From Halomonas sp. M4R1S46 (GTDB lineage Bacteria > Pseudomonadota > Gammaproteobacteria > Pseudomonadales > Halomonadaceae): DNA of 64,000 bases. Where the stretch lies: the NCBI RefSeq assembly GCF_025725685.1, contig NZ_CP107008.1, positions 1,736,001 through 1,800,000 of the forward strand, given 5' to 3'. Positions within the stretch are counted from its first letter, which is position 1, and each line of letters starts with the position of its first letter. The position numbers and the translations under genes are program-made. This document shows positions 1 through 8,665 of the stretch, in pieces. Under the pieces are notes generated by a model. The model did not search any database. It was not told where the DNA came from and saw nothing but the letters and a program-made list of their open reading frames with translations.

Positions 1-925
1 GATCCGAGCTTTTAGCGCCCAGCGTCTGTAACAGACGAACGATACGGTGCGGCTCAAGACCCGACTCCAATTCGTCTACCAGGCCGATATCGGCGCCGGC
101 CTTGGCCTCCTGCTGAAGGCCGGCGATGAGAAGACGTGAGGAGCCGAGCCCGAGCCGTGTCAGCGGGATGCTCAAATGATCTTGCAGGACGACGTTTCCC
201 GGTCGGAGGGTCACCTGAGAAGCATCGAGACTGGCGACTGCATTTGCGGCTGCGTTGATCCCCAGATGACCTGCGATCTGGTGCACACGTTCGAGGGTAT
301 CCTTGAGTTGGGCGTTTGCGGCGCCTCCGAAGGCATCCCGCGCGGCGCGTGCGGCGCTGGCCAAGGCACCATTCAGCTCCAACTGATCATCGGCCAAGTT
401 GAATAGCACTGAGCCACGGCCGAAGGTCAGTTGTGAAGCGTTATCGCCCTGAAGTTGCAACAAAGATAACCGACGAAGCATACGTAGAGCCATAGCATGG
501 CGTTCGGCTTCAACAACAATACGGTCGGTATCCAATGACCAGCGGCCCTGCATCGTCCAATCGATCCGCAAAGTAACCGAAAAGGCGATTTCAAGACCAG
601 GGCCGGGTTCGTCCTCGACTTCATCTGTGTCGTGATTGAAGCCGCGGTGGTATGGCCCGAACGGCTCAAACGCCAACAGCCGCTCCGGGAGATCAATGAG
701 CGTCAAAGAGATCTCGATCGGAATCTCCAGGTCTAGCTTGTAGAAATCCGCATCTGTAGCACTACGATTAACATTTGCGGATAGGCACCAAGCGATCGCC
801 TCCAAAACTGATGATTTTCCGCTGTCACCCGACCCAAGTAGGCAGTTAAAGCCCGGTCTTGGTGACCAGTCGAATGACCTTATGGCCCGGAAGTTACGTA
901 TGCTGATTTTAGCTATCCGAGCCAT
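1..925 (-). CDS. OLD/AAA-family ATPase, C-terminus beyond window
   Basis: This frame opens at the ATG complementary to 923-925 and stays open to the window edge, giving about 308 residues of an ATPase. A Walker A motif GSGDSGKSS lies near residues 32-40. A signature-like stretch (LGLGSSRLLIAG) is followed by a Walker B of the form DELESGLEPHR near the truncated end. That arrangement, with a split ABC-type head ending in DExExGLxPH, is typical of OLD-family nucleases and GajA-like or RecF/SMC-like ATPases. In OLD and GajA proteins a Toprim nuclease domain follows, but here it would lie outside the window. A role in DNA repair or phage defence is likely but cannot be settled from this half. Confidence 0.8.
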   Translation of the reverse strand, partial: MARIAKISIRNFRAIRSFDWSPRPGFNCLLGSGDSGKSSVLEAIAWCLSANVNRSATDADFYKLDLEIPIEISLTLIDLPERLLAFEPFGPYHRGFNHDTDEVEDEPGPGLEIAFSVTLRIDWTMQGRWSLDTDRIVVEAERHAMALRMLRRLSLLQLQGDNASQLTFGRGSVLFNLADDQLELNGALASAARAARDAFGGAANAQLKDTLERVHQIAGHLGINAAANAVASLDASQVTLRPGNVVLQDHLSIPLTRLGLGSSRLLIAGLQQEAKAGADIGLVDELESGLEPHRIVRLLQTLGAKSSD

Positions 926-1368
926 TTTTCCCCTCGTCTAGTTGAGGCTAGGTAAATAATAATTACAATATAGTATATCAAGATATTTAAATCAATGTCA
1001 TTTTCGCATACAGCCAGTGCTTGCTGCTATAGCAGTTTTACTGTCGCTTCAGCGTGTGCTCTAAATCGCTGCAGAGATAGCTGATTATATCAAGCATCAC
1101 TAAAGTGACGATTCTGTCAGGATGCCGAATTTTAGGCTATGCTGATGCAGTCGGTTCGGTGGCTGACGACCCACAGCGGACCTCCTGGAAAATGCAGCCG
1201 GCACGTTTATTCAGGATAGGCTGACGAAGTATTGTTAAATATGATTCAAAGCAAGATGTTAATGATGCCATGCCAGGCGTGTTTATTGACTTAAACGAGA
1301 ATGCAAGTTCATCTGGATATTTGTGCAGTTATCTAATCACTGTTTATGTTCTCCTTTGGGTGTAAGTT
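926..1368. other. AT-rich intergenic stretch
   Basis: These 443 bases separate the divergent ATPase gene and the 490-residue gene. I see no convincing reading frame. The stretch is much more AT-rich than the core genome. Its right half (1132-1341) is a diverged copy of a segment at 8758-8967, annotated separately. Promoters for both neighbours must lie here, but I could not pick out strong -35/-10 pairs. Confidence 0.6.
1132..1341 (+). repeat. diverged direct repeat, copy A
   Basis: About 210 bases resemble 8758-8967 in the same orientation and with nearly the same internal spacing. Shared blocks in order are tttaggcta-gct-atg, tgacgaccc, gccggca-gtttatt, gtttattgactt and tct-atcact. The spacing between first and last block is 199 bases here and 198 in the other copy. 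The two copies enclose the core of the accessory region. Confidence 0.6.
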
Positions 1369-2841
1369 ATGCCAAAGATTTCTAAACAAGAAAAAAGAAA
1401 GAAGAAAAAGCAAGCCAAGATGAAGGCCGCTAGGCGTGCCGTGCATGAAAAGAATCGAGAGCGAAAAGTAGCGGAAAACATACTCAGATATGGTAAGCCC
1501 TTAACTAGGCGTCAGTTTGATGCTTATTGCTATTGCCGAATGACTTTAGTTCGGTTCACAACAGAAGAGATCGAATGGTATTCACTATTTGAAAATCGGC
1601 TGCTTGGCATCGTCTTAAGAGATGTTGCAGATGATGACTATGGATTCATAATACTTGGTAGAGATGCGAGGAAGCTTTTTCGTTGTATCGAAGTCGGTAC
1701 AGAGTTCTATGGCTCACCAGTAGAAGCTAGAAAATCATTAGCTCGGAAGCTTAGCAATGTTTATCTAGGGAAGGTCCAGGATGTATATCCACAAGAGGAC
1801 GAAGCGGATGCCGGATTTGATTTATTTACAGATGTTATTCCAGTGAGTGAGCAGCATCATGGATATCAGGTGCTTAAAAATGAGCCTCGTTATGAAGCGG
1901 CAAGGAACATAATTTCTGAAATTGTAAACTCGTTCGTGGATAATGATGGGCACTATGAGCGCGAGTTCCAGTCTGTCAATTTCCAAGCCAGGTTATGGGA
2001 GTTGTATTTGCACATATATATTCATAACGCTGGATTGTTAGTTGAGAATAATCATCCGGCGCCAGATTTTGAAGTTTCGTATTTTGAGGATAAGCTCTTT
2101 ATCGAAGCGGTAACAGTTAACCCTTCTTCCAATCCAAAACGTCCCGATTTGCCACCGCCTCAAACAAATGAAGAAATTGAGGAAAGGCTCAATGACTTTA
2201 TGCCTATTAAGTTCGGCAGCCCTTTATATAGCAAGCTTTGCAAAAAGTATTGGGAAAAAGAATATGTGGCGGGAAAGCCTTTAATATTGGCAATACACGA
2301 TTATCATAATGACAATGCAATGACGTGGTCACGCACTGCGTTGTCAGAATATCTATACGGAGTCAGGACGCGAATTGTTAATGGGGTGCCAAGCATAGAA
2401 AAAATTGAGAAGCATGTTTGGGATGGTAAAGAGATACCATCTGGATTCTTTTATCAAGATGATGCTGAGAATATTAGCGCCGTTCTATTTAGCAATCAGG
2501 CCACCATACCTAAGTTTAATCGTATGGGTAAAATCGCAGGTCTAGGAAGTAAAAATATTAAAATGATAAGAAAAGGTTTTTTGTATAACCCCGATCCTGA
2601 TGCAATCCATCCAATCCTATTCTCCAAAGATTTAGATGATCCTGATTACGAGGAGTCATGGTCTGATGGGCTGATTATGTTTCATAATCCAAACGCAAGA
2701 CATCCAGTAGACCCAAATGCATTTTCTGATATTAGCCATATTTTTTATTCAGAAGAAAAAGGCTTTCACGGTTTCCATCAGCCGTATGACGTACTAGGTT
2801 CAATTACTATGGTAGTTACAGCCGCTGAAGAACGAACATAA
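1369..2841 (+). CDS. hypothetical protein, 490 aa, basic N-terminus
   Basis: I do not recognise a named family. The first 40 residues are very rich in Lys and Arg (KQEKRKKKKQAK) and may bind nucleic acid or form a coiled coil. Around residues 235-255 there is a P-D-F segment, then 13 residues, then E-A-V, which resembles PD-(D/E)xK-like folds where the lysine is replaced; this is only a guess. No signal peptide or membrane segment is visible. Codon use is AT-rich, unlike the core genes, which indicates transfer. The stop codon overlaps an attC-like inverted repeat, so the gene may have travelled as an integron cassette. No good ribosome binding site precedes the ATG. Confidence 0.75.
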   Translation: MPKISKQEKRKKKKQAKMKAARRAVHEKNRERKVAENILRYGKPLTRRQFDAYCYCRMTLVRFTTEEIEWYSLFENRLLGIVLRDVADDDYGFIILGRDARKLFRCIEVGTEFYGSPVEARKSLARKLSNVYLGKVQDVYPQEDEADAGFDLFTDVIPVSEQHHGYQVLKNEPRYEAARNIISEIVNSFVDNDGHYEREFQSVNFQARLWELYLHIYIHNAGLLVENNHPAPDFEVSYFEDKLFIEAVTVNPSSNPKRPDLPPPQTNEEIEERLNDFMPIKFGSPLYSKLCKKYWEKEYVAGKPLILAIHDYHNDNAMTWSRTALSEYLYGVRTRIVNGVPSIEKIEKHVWDGKEIPSGFFYQDDAENISAVLFSNQATIPKFNRMGKIAGLGSKNIKMIRKGFLYNPDPDAIHPILFSKDLDDPDYEESWSDGLIMFHNPNARHPVDPNAFSDISHIFYSEEKGFHGFHQPYDVLGSITMVVTAAEERT

Positions 2842-2923
2842 CAATCACATGCACTCGGACACCAAAAAACGCCGCTCCTTCGTCACACTGCTTATTGGCG
2901 CCGGTGATGTGAGACGTTACATC
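2837..2923 (+). repeat. attC-like imperfect inverted repeat
   Basis: A left arm starting cataacaatcacatgcac at the stop codon of the 490-residue gene pairs imperfectly with a right arm ending ggtgatgtgagacgttac. The reverse complement of the right arm shares TAAC, TCACAT, CAC and CGG in the same order with unpaired bases between them. This size (about 87 bp), the TAAC/GTTA ends and the extrahelical bases are what integron attC sites look like. The outer GTTACAT is a poor match to the GTTRRRY consensus, so it may be degenerate. No integron integrase is visible in this window. Confidence 0.45.
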
Positions 2924-3072
2924 AGTACATTCTACATGGCTGCTTATGGCCGATTGAAGAATATTGGTTTGTGCGCGAAGTTTTCGAGGCAGCTGACGCC
3001 AAAAGGATATGCTTTATACTGGAGATGTGTTGTTTTTTATAGTTAAGTCCACAGATGTAAATGAGGGTCGCC

Positions 3073-3411
3073 ATGAAGTCAGAAAAATCATACAAGAAGT
3101 TTCAAGTTTTATATGAGTTTATTTTGCCTTTTATTGGTTTGACTGCACTTTATCGTTGGGAAGGCTCTGCTGAGATTAAAGTTGTGTTGACTCTAGTGGT
3201 TATTCGCTCCTGCTACAGCTGGTCAGAAATGGCAGCTTTAGAAAAAGGTTTTGTTTACTTGTCCCAAAAAACGTTTAACCGGCCTGATGATCAGGTAGTG
3301 ACTCCAGACTTGGAGGAGCCAGAGATCAATTCTTGGGCTGAATTTATTGGTTTGGTTTTTCAGTTGTTTGTTACCATAGCGCTATCTTTAGGTGTGGCTT
3401 GGCTGTTATGA
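3073..3411 (+). CDS. small hypothetical membrane protein
   Basis: The product is 112 residues starting MKSEKSYKK. I chose this ATG rather than the one at 3061 because GAGGG lies five bases upstream of it. Hydrophobic segments are VLYEFILPFIGLTALY near the N-terminus, a weaker one after it, and FIGLVFQLFVTIALSLGVAW at the C-terminus, so two or three membrane passes are likely. The central part is polar and acidic. I recognise no family. Base composition is AT-rich like its neighbours, so it belongs to the accessory region. Confidence 0.6.
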   Translation: MKSEKSYKKFQVLYEFILPFIGLTALYRWEGSAEIKVVLTLVVIRSCYSWSEMAALEKGFVYLSQKTFNRPDDQVVTPDLEEPEINSWAEFIGLVFQLFVTIALSLGVAWLL

Positions 3412-3714
3412 TGGGTTTAATTGATATAGCTGATTGATTGAAGTTGTAATTTTTTATGCTAGGCCTTTTTCGCCAAAGCATCCCTTGATTATTATATCTG
3501 GAATCTACGTATGACCGCTTCTGGCCGATAGGACAATTTTAACCAACGCTGATGGACAGTTTCAGGCATCTAGCGACCCTATTTGGACGTCACGGCCTAG
3601 GTAGAGCATGAGCCAAAACCCGGACTTCAACTACAGCGGGATGATGAGCCTTTCATCCAAGTTCTATTATGTCTAAGATAACCTAGGGGTGAGCTGCGTA
3701 GCTAAGGGGACTTG
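3412..3714. other. intergenic stretch with short repeat
   Basis: No gene is visible in these 303 bases. One copy of the short dispersed motif tgaccgcttctggccgat lies at 3512-3529. The final bases aaggggactt form the ribosome binding region of the next gene. Confidence 0.5.
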
Positions 3715-5952
3715 ATGGTGCGTCAAGGAGACAGCAAGGCCTGTAGATTGTTCGTGACAGGAGCTCTGCTGATGCAGGGACTCCTCTCGGGCATTGCCGT
3801 TGGGCAGGCCGAACCCGAACTGCAAGGCACGGTAGTCTTCGCCGGCTCCGCGACCTACCCCCCGTTCCAGTGGCTCGACCATCAGGGTCAAACGAAGGGA
3901 TTCGTCATCGACTTACAGGAAAGCATGTCGCAGCGTGGCGGTGTTGACGTCGAGCATCGGTTGATGGAATGGGAAAGCGCCTTGAATGCCATCGATACCG
4001 GCGCAGCTGACGCCGTCGCGCTCTTCGCCTCGGAAGCGCGTAGCCAACGCTTCGACTTTACGGAGCCTTTCTATTATCTGTCCCACGGCATTTTTTCCCA
4101 TGCCGAGGGTGAGCGTTTCGGCAGCCTGGCGGAGCTGGAGGGACACCGGGTCGCCGTGGTGGTCGGGAGCTATGCTGCAGAGCGCCTCGCTGAGAAGCAC
4201 AAGGGGGTGCACCTGATCCCGGTCAACACCGAACACGCCTGCGTGGTGGCGGTGCAGGCGCGGGAGGCGGAGGCCTGTGTGGAAGCCACCCATACCTCAC
4301 GGCGCCACGCAGCCGAGCTGGACGTGCACCAGACGAGCGCGCCCTTCTGGCCTCAGCCTTATGTCTTCGGTGTCCGCAAGGGCAACGCCGAGCTGCTGGC
4401 CTGGTTGAACCATCAGCTGGCCATGATCCAGACAGATGGCACTTACTATGATATTTATCAACGCTGGCTACCCGAGCTGGAGTGGCAGAAGCCGAGTCTC
4501 ACCGACAGACTGCGCACCTTCGTCTGGGTGGTAACGCCTCTCTTCTTGCTTGCCCTTATCGGCCTTTCCTTTTCCTGGTATCTGAAACGCCAAGTGTCCC
4601 ACCGTACCCGCCGACTGTCGGTAGAGCTGGAGGCCCGAAGCCAGCTCGAGGCGGAGCTTCGCTATCAGGCGGGACATGACACTCTCACAGGGCTGCCCAA
4701 CCATACGGCCTTCATTGATGGCCTGGAACGACGCCTCCGGGACGAGCGTGACTGGGTTCCGACGGTCATCCTGCTACGCCTGCTGAACCTTGAGCAACTG
4801 ACCAGCATCCTTGGCTATCGCTTAGGTCATGAGTTGCTACTACAAGGTTTTTCTCATCACTTGGAAAAGTTGAACTTCGCGCAAGTCAGTCACTTTGGCT
4901 CGGGCGTCTTCGCCATCCTATGCCAGCATGGCATGCCTCACGAGGACATCGCCGAGCTCATGAGCGAGTCGTTCGAGATCGATACGATTCAAATCGATGC
5001 ACAGGTCGTGATGGGGATCAGTGAAAGCCGGACCACCGATGACGAAATGAGCCCGCGTGAGGCAGAGGAGCTGGTTCGCCGTGCTATGACGGCCTTCTCG
5101 TCGGCGGCGAGGACCGACAAGTCATGGTGTGTCTATAGCCCTCAGCTGGAGCCCAACCCCGACGACTTGATTTTGCTGCGAGACTTTCGACGCCATGGCA
5201 CCCGTGACATGTTCTTGCTTTATCAGCCCAAGCTGGACCTGGCAAGTGGGCATATCCGGGAGGCAGAAGCGCTGATCCGCTGGCATCATCCTCAACTAGG
5301 GGTGGTGTCCCCGGGGCACTTCATTCCCCTGCTAGAGGAGACCGGCCTGATTACGCAGGTCACCCACTGGGTCATCGAGGAGGCGGTCCGGGAGATCAAG
5401 CATTGTCGCACCTACGATGCCGCATTCAGCGTCAGCGTCAATATTTCCCCTCGAGACCTGATGGAGGGGGGCACTCTGGTGGACTTTATCGAGGGGCGAG
5501 CGCCCCCCAGGCCCCCGCACAGCCTCTGCCTTGAGATCACCGAGACCGGTGTCATCAGCGACCAGGACTATGTCCAGGAGGTCATCGCCGAACTCCATGC
5601 GGCCAACATCCGTTGCGCCGTGGATGACTTCGGCACGGGTTACGCGTCCTTGTCCTACCTGAGCAAATTTTCCGTGGATGAAGTGAAGCTCGATCGTAGT
5701 TTCATCAGCAACATGCTGGAGAACGAGCGGCATCATGCCATCGTTGCTTCCACGATCGCCCTTGCCCACAAGCTGGGTCTCAAGGTCACGGCGGAAGGCG
5801 TGGAAGACATGGTTACCCTTCAGGCTCTGGCCGATATGGGGTGTGATACCGCTCAAGGCTATGTGATCTCTAGACCAATTACGGAAACGGAGCTCTACCG
5901 GCTTATGGGCCGTCGCCTCTTCAACAAAACCCTGCAATTCGCTGATACGTAG
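3715..5952 (+). CDS. periplasmic-sensor GGDEF-EAL protein, likely c-di-GMP phosphodiesterase
   Basis: The 745-residue product starts with a signal-anchor segment, followed by a periplasmic solute-binding domain of the SBP_bac_3 type (about 38-260: GSATYPPFQW, EWESALNAIDTGAADA, FTEPFYY). A membrane segment FVWVVTPLFLLALIGLSFSW follows near residue 270. The GGDEF domain is degenerate: HFGSGVFAI stands where GGDEF should be, so cyclase activity is unlikely. The C-terminal EAL domain is complete, with EAL in EAEALIRWHHP, LEITET, DDFGTGY, KLDRSF and TAEGVED, so it should hydrolyse c-di-GMP. TTG at 3712 and ATG at 3715 are both possible starts. Composition is close to core DNA. It could feed the LapD/LapG adhesin control system further along. 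Confidence 0.9.
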   Translation: MVRQGDSKACRLFVTGALLMQGLLSGIAVGQAEPELQGTVVFAGSATYPPFQWLDHQGQTKGFVIDLQESMSQRGGVDVEHRLMEWESALNAIDTGAADAVALFASEARSQRFDFTEPFYYLSHGIFSHAEGERFGSLAELEGHRVAVVVGSYAAERLAEKHKGVHLIPVNTEHACVVAVQAREAEACVEATHTSRRHAAELDVHQTSAPFWPQPYVFGVRKGNAELLAWLNHQLAMIQTDGTYYDIYQRWLPELEWQKPSLTDRLRTFVWVVTPLFLLALIGLSFSWYLKRQVSHRTRRLSVELEARSQLEAELRYQAGHDTLTGLPNHTAFIDGLERRLRDERDWVPTVILLRLLNLEQLTSILGYRLGHELLLQGFSHHLEKLNFAQVSHFGSGVFAILCQHGMPHEDIAELMSESFEIDTIQIDAQVVMGISESRTTDDEMSPREAEELVRRAMTAFSSAARTDKSWCVYSPQLEPNPDDLILLRDFRRHGTRDMFLLYQPKLDLASGHIREAEALIRWHHPQLGVVSPGHFIPLLEETGLITQVTHWVIEEAVREIKHCRTYDAAFSVSVNISPRDLMEGGTLVDFIEGRAPPRPPHSLCLEITETGVISDQDYVQEVIAELHAANIRCAVDDFGTGYASLSYLSKFSVDEVKLDRSFISNMLENERHHAIVASTIALAHKLGLKVTAEGVEDMVTLQALADMGCDTAQGYVISRPITETELYRLMGRRLFNKTLQFADT

Positions 5953-6109
5953 CATGGCCAAGATTCAGATCGACTACACCAAGACTCAAGTTTCTAAGTG
6001 CTCCATGTCATCTTTCGACCCCAAAGCTGTCATGGCAGAAAATGTAATCAGTGATTTCAGTTCATCATAAATTGAGCGATCTTAAAAATATGGTTGGGGG
6101 TGTTAAGTT

Positions 6110-6961
6110 TTGAGACAGGTTGCCATTGCTATAGAAACAACTGGTGATGACCCGAAAGACGGGCACAGAATCGTTGAGATAGGATGTGTTGAACTCGTTA
6201 ACGAACGGATAACAGGTCGACATTACCATGCATACATAAATCCAGAACGCACTATAGATGAATCTGCCATTCAAAGGCATGGTATAGTTGACGAGTTTCT
6301 AGTAGGGAAGCCAGTTTTTTCCGATATTTTAAATGCATTCCTTGATTTCGTCGGATATGACGAGGTGGTCACATATGACGCAGGTTTTTTTCTTTCGTTT
6401 ATTCATCATGAGATCTCGTTGTCTAACGTTGCTAATAAAAATAATGATGGTTTAAACAATGACATTGTAGACATTCTTCTTGTTGGAAACGAAAGGCATC
6501 CAAAGCAAAATAATAGCTTGCGAGAACTCTGCCAAAGATATTACGTGAAAACCTCTAAAAATGAGCATGCTGGAGCATTATTTAGGGCTGAGTTGATCGC
6601 AGATCTATTGCTTGCTCTCATAAGTGAAAGCACTAAGAAGATAACGTCAGACCTTACGCGATATGAAGAAGGTGAAAATCTCGTTGTTGTAGAAACATTC
6701 CCAGAATTCGATGAAGCAATTGACGGCATTAGCAAGACGGCTTTATGTAGAGGCGTTTCTAATCATGAGTATCCTCTGCTTCCCTCTCTTTTCCGGCATG
6801 TAGATGTTGAATCGGCAGATGTTCGCGAACATAATCTGATGTGGGTTTTTAAAACTCATGCAAAACCATATCTAAGCAGTAACCCAGAGAATGAAATCGA
6901 GTGGCTCACGATTGCTCAGCATCACGGCCTTCCTACAAGGTTGTTAGATTGGAGTCTAAGC
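6110..6961 (+). pseudogene. 5' part of DnaQ-like/FRG-domain fusion gene, split by IS
   Basis: Residues 1-170 resemble the DNA polymerase III epsilon (DnaQ) exonuclease domain over its whole length, including HGIVDEFLVGKPVF. The catalytic aspartates are missing: E. coli D12 corresponds to A7, D103 to F94 and D167 to R159, while the Glu of the first motif remains (E9). Residues about 205-284 begin an FRG domain (ALCRGVSNHEYPLLPSL, QHHGLPTRLLDWS). The frame must start at TTG 6110, because a stop codon lies at 6104-6106 and GTT at 6107 is not a start. The gene is cut at 6961 by an IS10-like element. Removing the IS and one 9-bp duplication restores DWSLSPLVACFFAV and a 404-residue protein. AT-rich composition indicates transfer. 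Confidence 0.8.
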
Positions 6962-8293
6962 CTGACGGATCCCCAGGAAATAGGCAACAAAATCAGAAGG
7001 ATATAATTGAAAAGGCCTGCATGGATTGGCATGTTGTTAATCGCCAAACCAACAATATGCCGAAGGAGACCCATGCAGGCCCCTCGATTCTTGCATACTC
7101 TGCTGACGTCATCACTCCCCTCGATCCATGCCAAACGCCTGCAGGCACTACTCGACATGGTGGGGGCCCTGCTGGGGGAGCGCCGCCTGGGCTTGGCCGC
7201 CCTGGGGCGTGCCTTGCCGGGACCGGTGGCGACCAAACACACCATCAAGCGGGTCGATCGGTTGCTGGGCAACCCTCATCTGCATCAGGAGCGGCCGCTG
7301 TTCTATTGGCTCGTGGCCACCCTGCTGATCGGCCACACGACGCGCCCGCTGATTCTGGTGGACTGGTCACCGATCGATGATCGCGGCCAACAGTTTCTGC
7401 TACGCGCGGCGGTGCCGTTCGCCGGGCGGTCATTGCCGATATTCGAAAAGGTCCACCACAAGGATGGCTGCCAACACTGTGAAGCGTACTTGCTCGCGGC
7501 CTTGGCCGAGATCCTGCCGGCCAAGGCAACGCCGATCCTGGTCACCGATGCGGGCTTTCGCAATCCTTGGTTCAAGGCGGTCGAGGCGCGTGGTTGGTAC
7601 TACGTTGGCCGGGTTCGCAGCCCCACTCGCTGCCAGGTGTCTGGCGACGCGTGGCGGCCAGTGACCGCCTTGTTTCAACAAGCGAGCGCGGTACCGCAAG
7701 CGCTGGGTTCCGTCCAGATCGCCGAGAGCAACCCGCTGACCACCCGCATGGTGCTTTATCATCGGCCGCCGAAGGGGCGCAGACATCGCAATAAGCGAGG
7801 TCAGGTCTCCCAGGGCGGCCACAGTCGGGCGATGGCCCAGCGCCAGAAGGAGCCCTGGGTGCTGGTCAGCAACCTGCCGGAGCGCTCCTCGCTGGCGGAT
7901 AAGCTGGTCGCTATCTACCGTCAGCGCATGCAGATTGAAGAAGGCTTCCGTGACATCAAGAGCCCCTTGTTTGGCCTGGGCTTCGGCATGCACCAATCTC
8001 GCCAGGGCAAACGCATCGAGATCCTGCTGCTGATCGCGATGCTGGCCAATGTCGTCGTGATGGTGGCCGGCCTGCATGTCCGTGACAGCGGTCAACAGCG
8101 GCGCTACCAGAGCAATAGCATCCGGCACCGGAACGTGCTCTCCGTGTGGCGGTTGGGACTGGAATGGCTGCGGCGTCATCGTGCCGGTGCGGCTCCTTGG
8201 CCCTCCTGGAAAACACTTCGAGCAAGCCTTTGGGAGGAGGTCAGGGGGCAGGCCTTATGCGACGGATAGCCGAAGTTCGTGGGGATCCCTCAG
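6962..8293 (+). mobile_element. IS4-family, IS10-like insertion sequence, complete
   Basis: The 1332-bp element has imperfect terminal repeats CTGACGGATCCCC (left) and CTGAGGGATCCCC (right, read inward). It is flanked by an exact 9-bp target duplication AGTCTAAGC at 6953-6961 and 8294-8302. Length, end sequence and 9-bp duplication match IS10. It carries one intact transposase gene and is far more GC-rich than the gene it interrupts. The perfect target duplication suggests a recent insertion. Confidence 0.92.
7073..8269 (+). CDS. IS10-like DDE transposase
   Basis: The 398-residue product matches IS10 transposase in length (402) and layout. Visible catalytic features are D in LVDWSPID, D in LVTDAGF and the IS4-type signature YRQRMQIEEGFRDIK, which fits Y(2)R(3)E(6)K. 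The conserved TKHTIKRVDRLLGN segment occurs near the N-terminus. I placed the start at ATG 7073 because AAGGAG sits five bases upstream; the longer frame from TTG 7007 has no such site. No frameshift is visible, so the enzyme is probably active. Confidence 0.92.
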   Translation: MQAPRFLHTLLTSSLPSIHAKRLQALLDMVGALLGERRLGLAALGRALPGPVATKHTIKRVDRLLGNPHLHQERPLFYWLVATLLIGHTTRPLILVDWSPIDDRGQQFLLRAAVPFAGRSLPIFEKVHHKDGCQHCEAYLLAALAEILPAKATPILVTDAGFRNPWFKAVEARGWYYVGRVRSPTRCQVSGDAWRPVTALFQQASAVPQALGSVQIAESNPLTTRMVLYHRPPKGRRHRNKRGQVSQGGHSRAMAQRQKEPWVLVSNLPERSSLADKLVAIYRQRMQIEEGFRDIKSPLFGLGFGMHQSRQGKRIEILLLIAMLANVVVMVAGLHVRDSGQQRRYQSNSIRHRNVLSVWRLGLEWLRRHRAGAAPWPSWKTLRASLWEEVRGQALCDG

Positions 8294-8302
8294 AGTCTAA
8301 GC

Positions 8303-8665
8303 CCACTTGTTGCATGTTTTTTTGCTGTCCAAAGTCTAACTGGATCCGATGCGGCAATTTATGTTTACGATGTGGGTCGGTTTAGGAAAGAGGAAGAACT
8401 CGACGCTTCAAAATTAACGGACATTGTTGCATTCTTCCCCTCTCACGCAACTAAAAGGGTAACGTCTCAGTCGGGGATGTTTACAATCCATCCTACCAGC
8501 AATATGAAGCTTGAGTCTCCGTCAATCAAAAAAATCGTCATCCCTGCTGAGCGGAAAAAATATTTTTTGGAAAAGCTCATAAAATATGGAATTCACCCGG
8601 GCACGATTTTTCCAGACCTTGATGGGCTTTCAAGCTATTTAAGTTACTTGAACGGTTACAAGTGA
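8303..8665 (+). pseudogene. 3' part of the DnaQ-like/FRG fusion gene
   Basis: This segment continues in frame from position 6961 once the IS and one target duplication are removed. It begins PLVACFFAVQS, which is the expected continuation of an FRG domain after GLPTRLLDW, and supplies the last 120 residues. It has no start of its own near the junction. A frame from ATG 8279 starts inside the IS end and could make a 128-residue fragment, but it lacks the front of the FRG domain. Composition is AT-rich like the 5' part. Confidence 0.75.

Noticed and set aside
2849..3046. 65-codon frame after the 490-residue gene
   Set aside because: It runs through the attC-like repeat and a copy of the short dispersed motif, with no ribosome binding site or family match.
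6102..6108. GTTAAGT before the DnaQ-like/FRG gene as an integron core site
   Set aside because: It matches GTTRRRY, but that pattern is common by chance and no attC-like repeat follows the gene at 8665.
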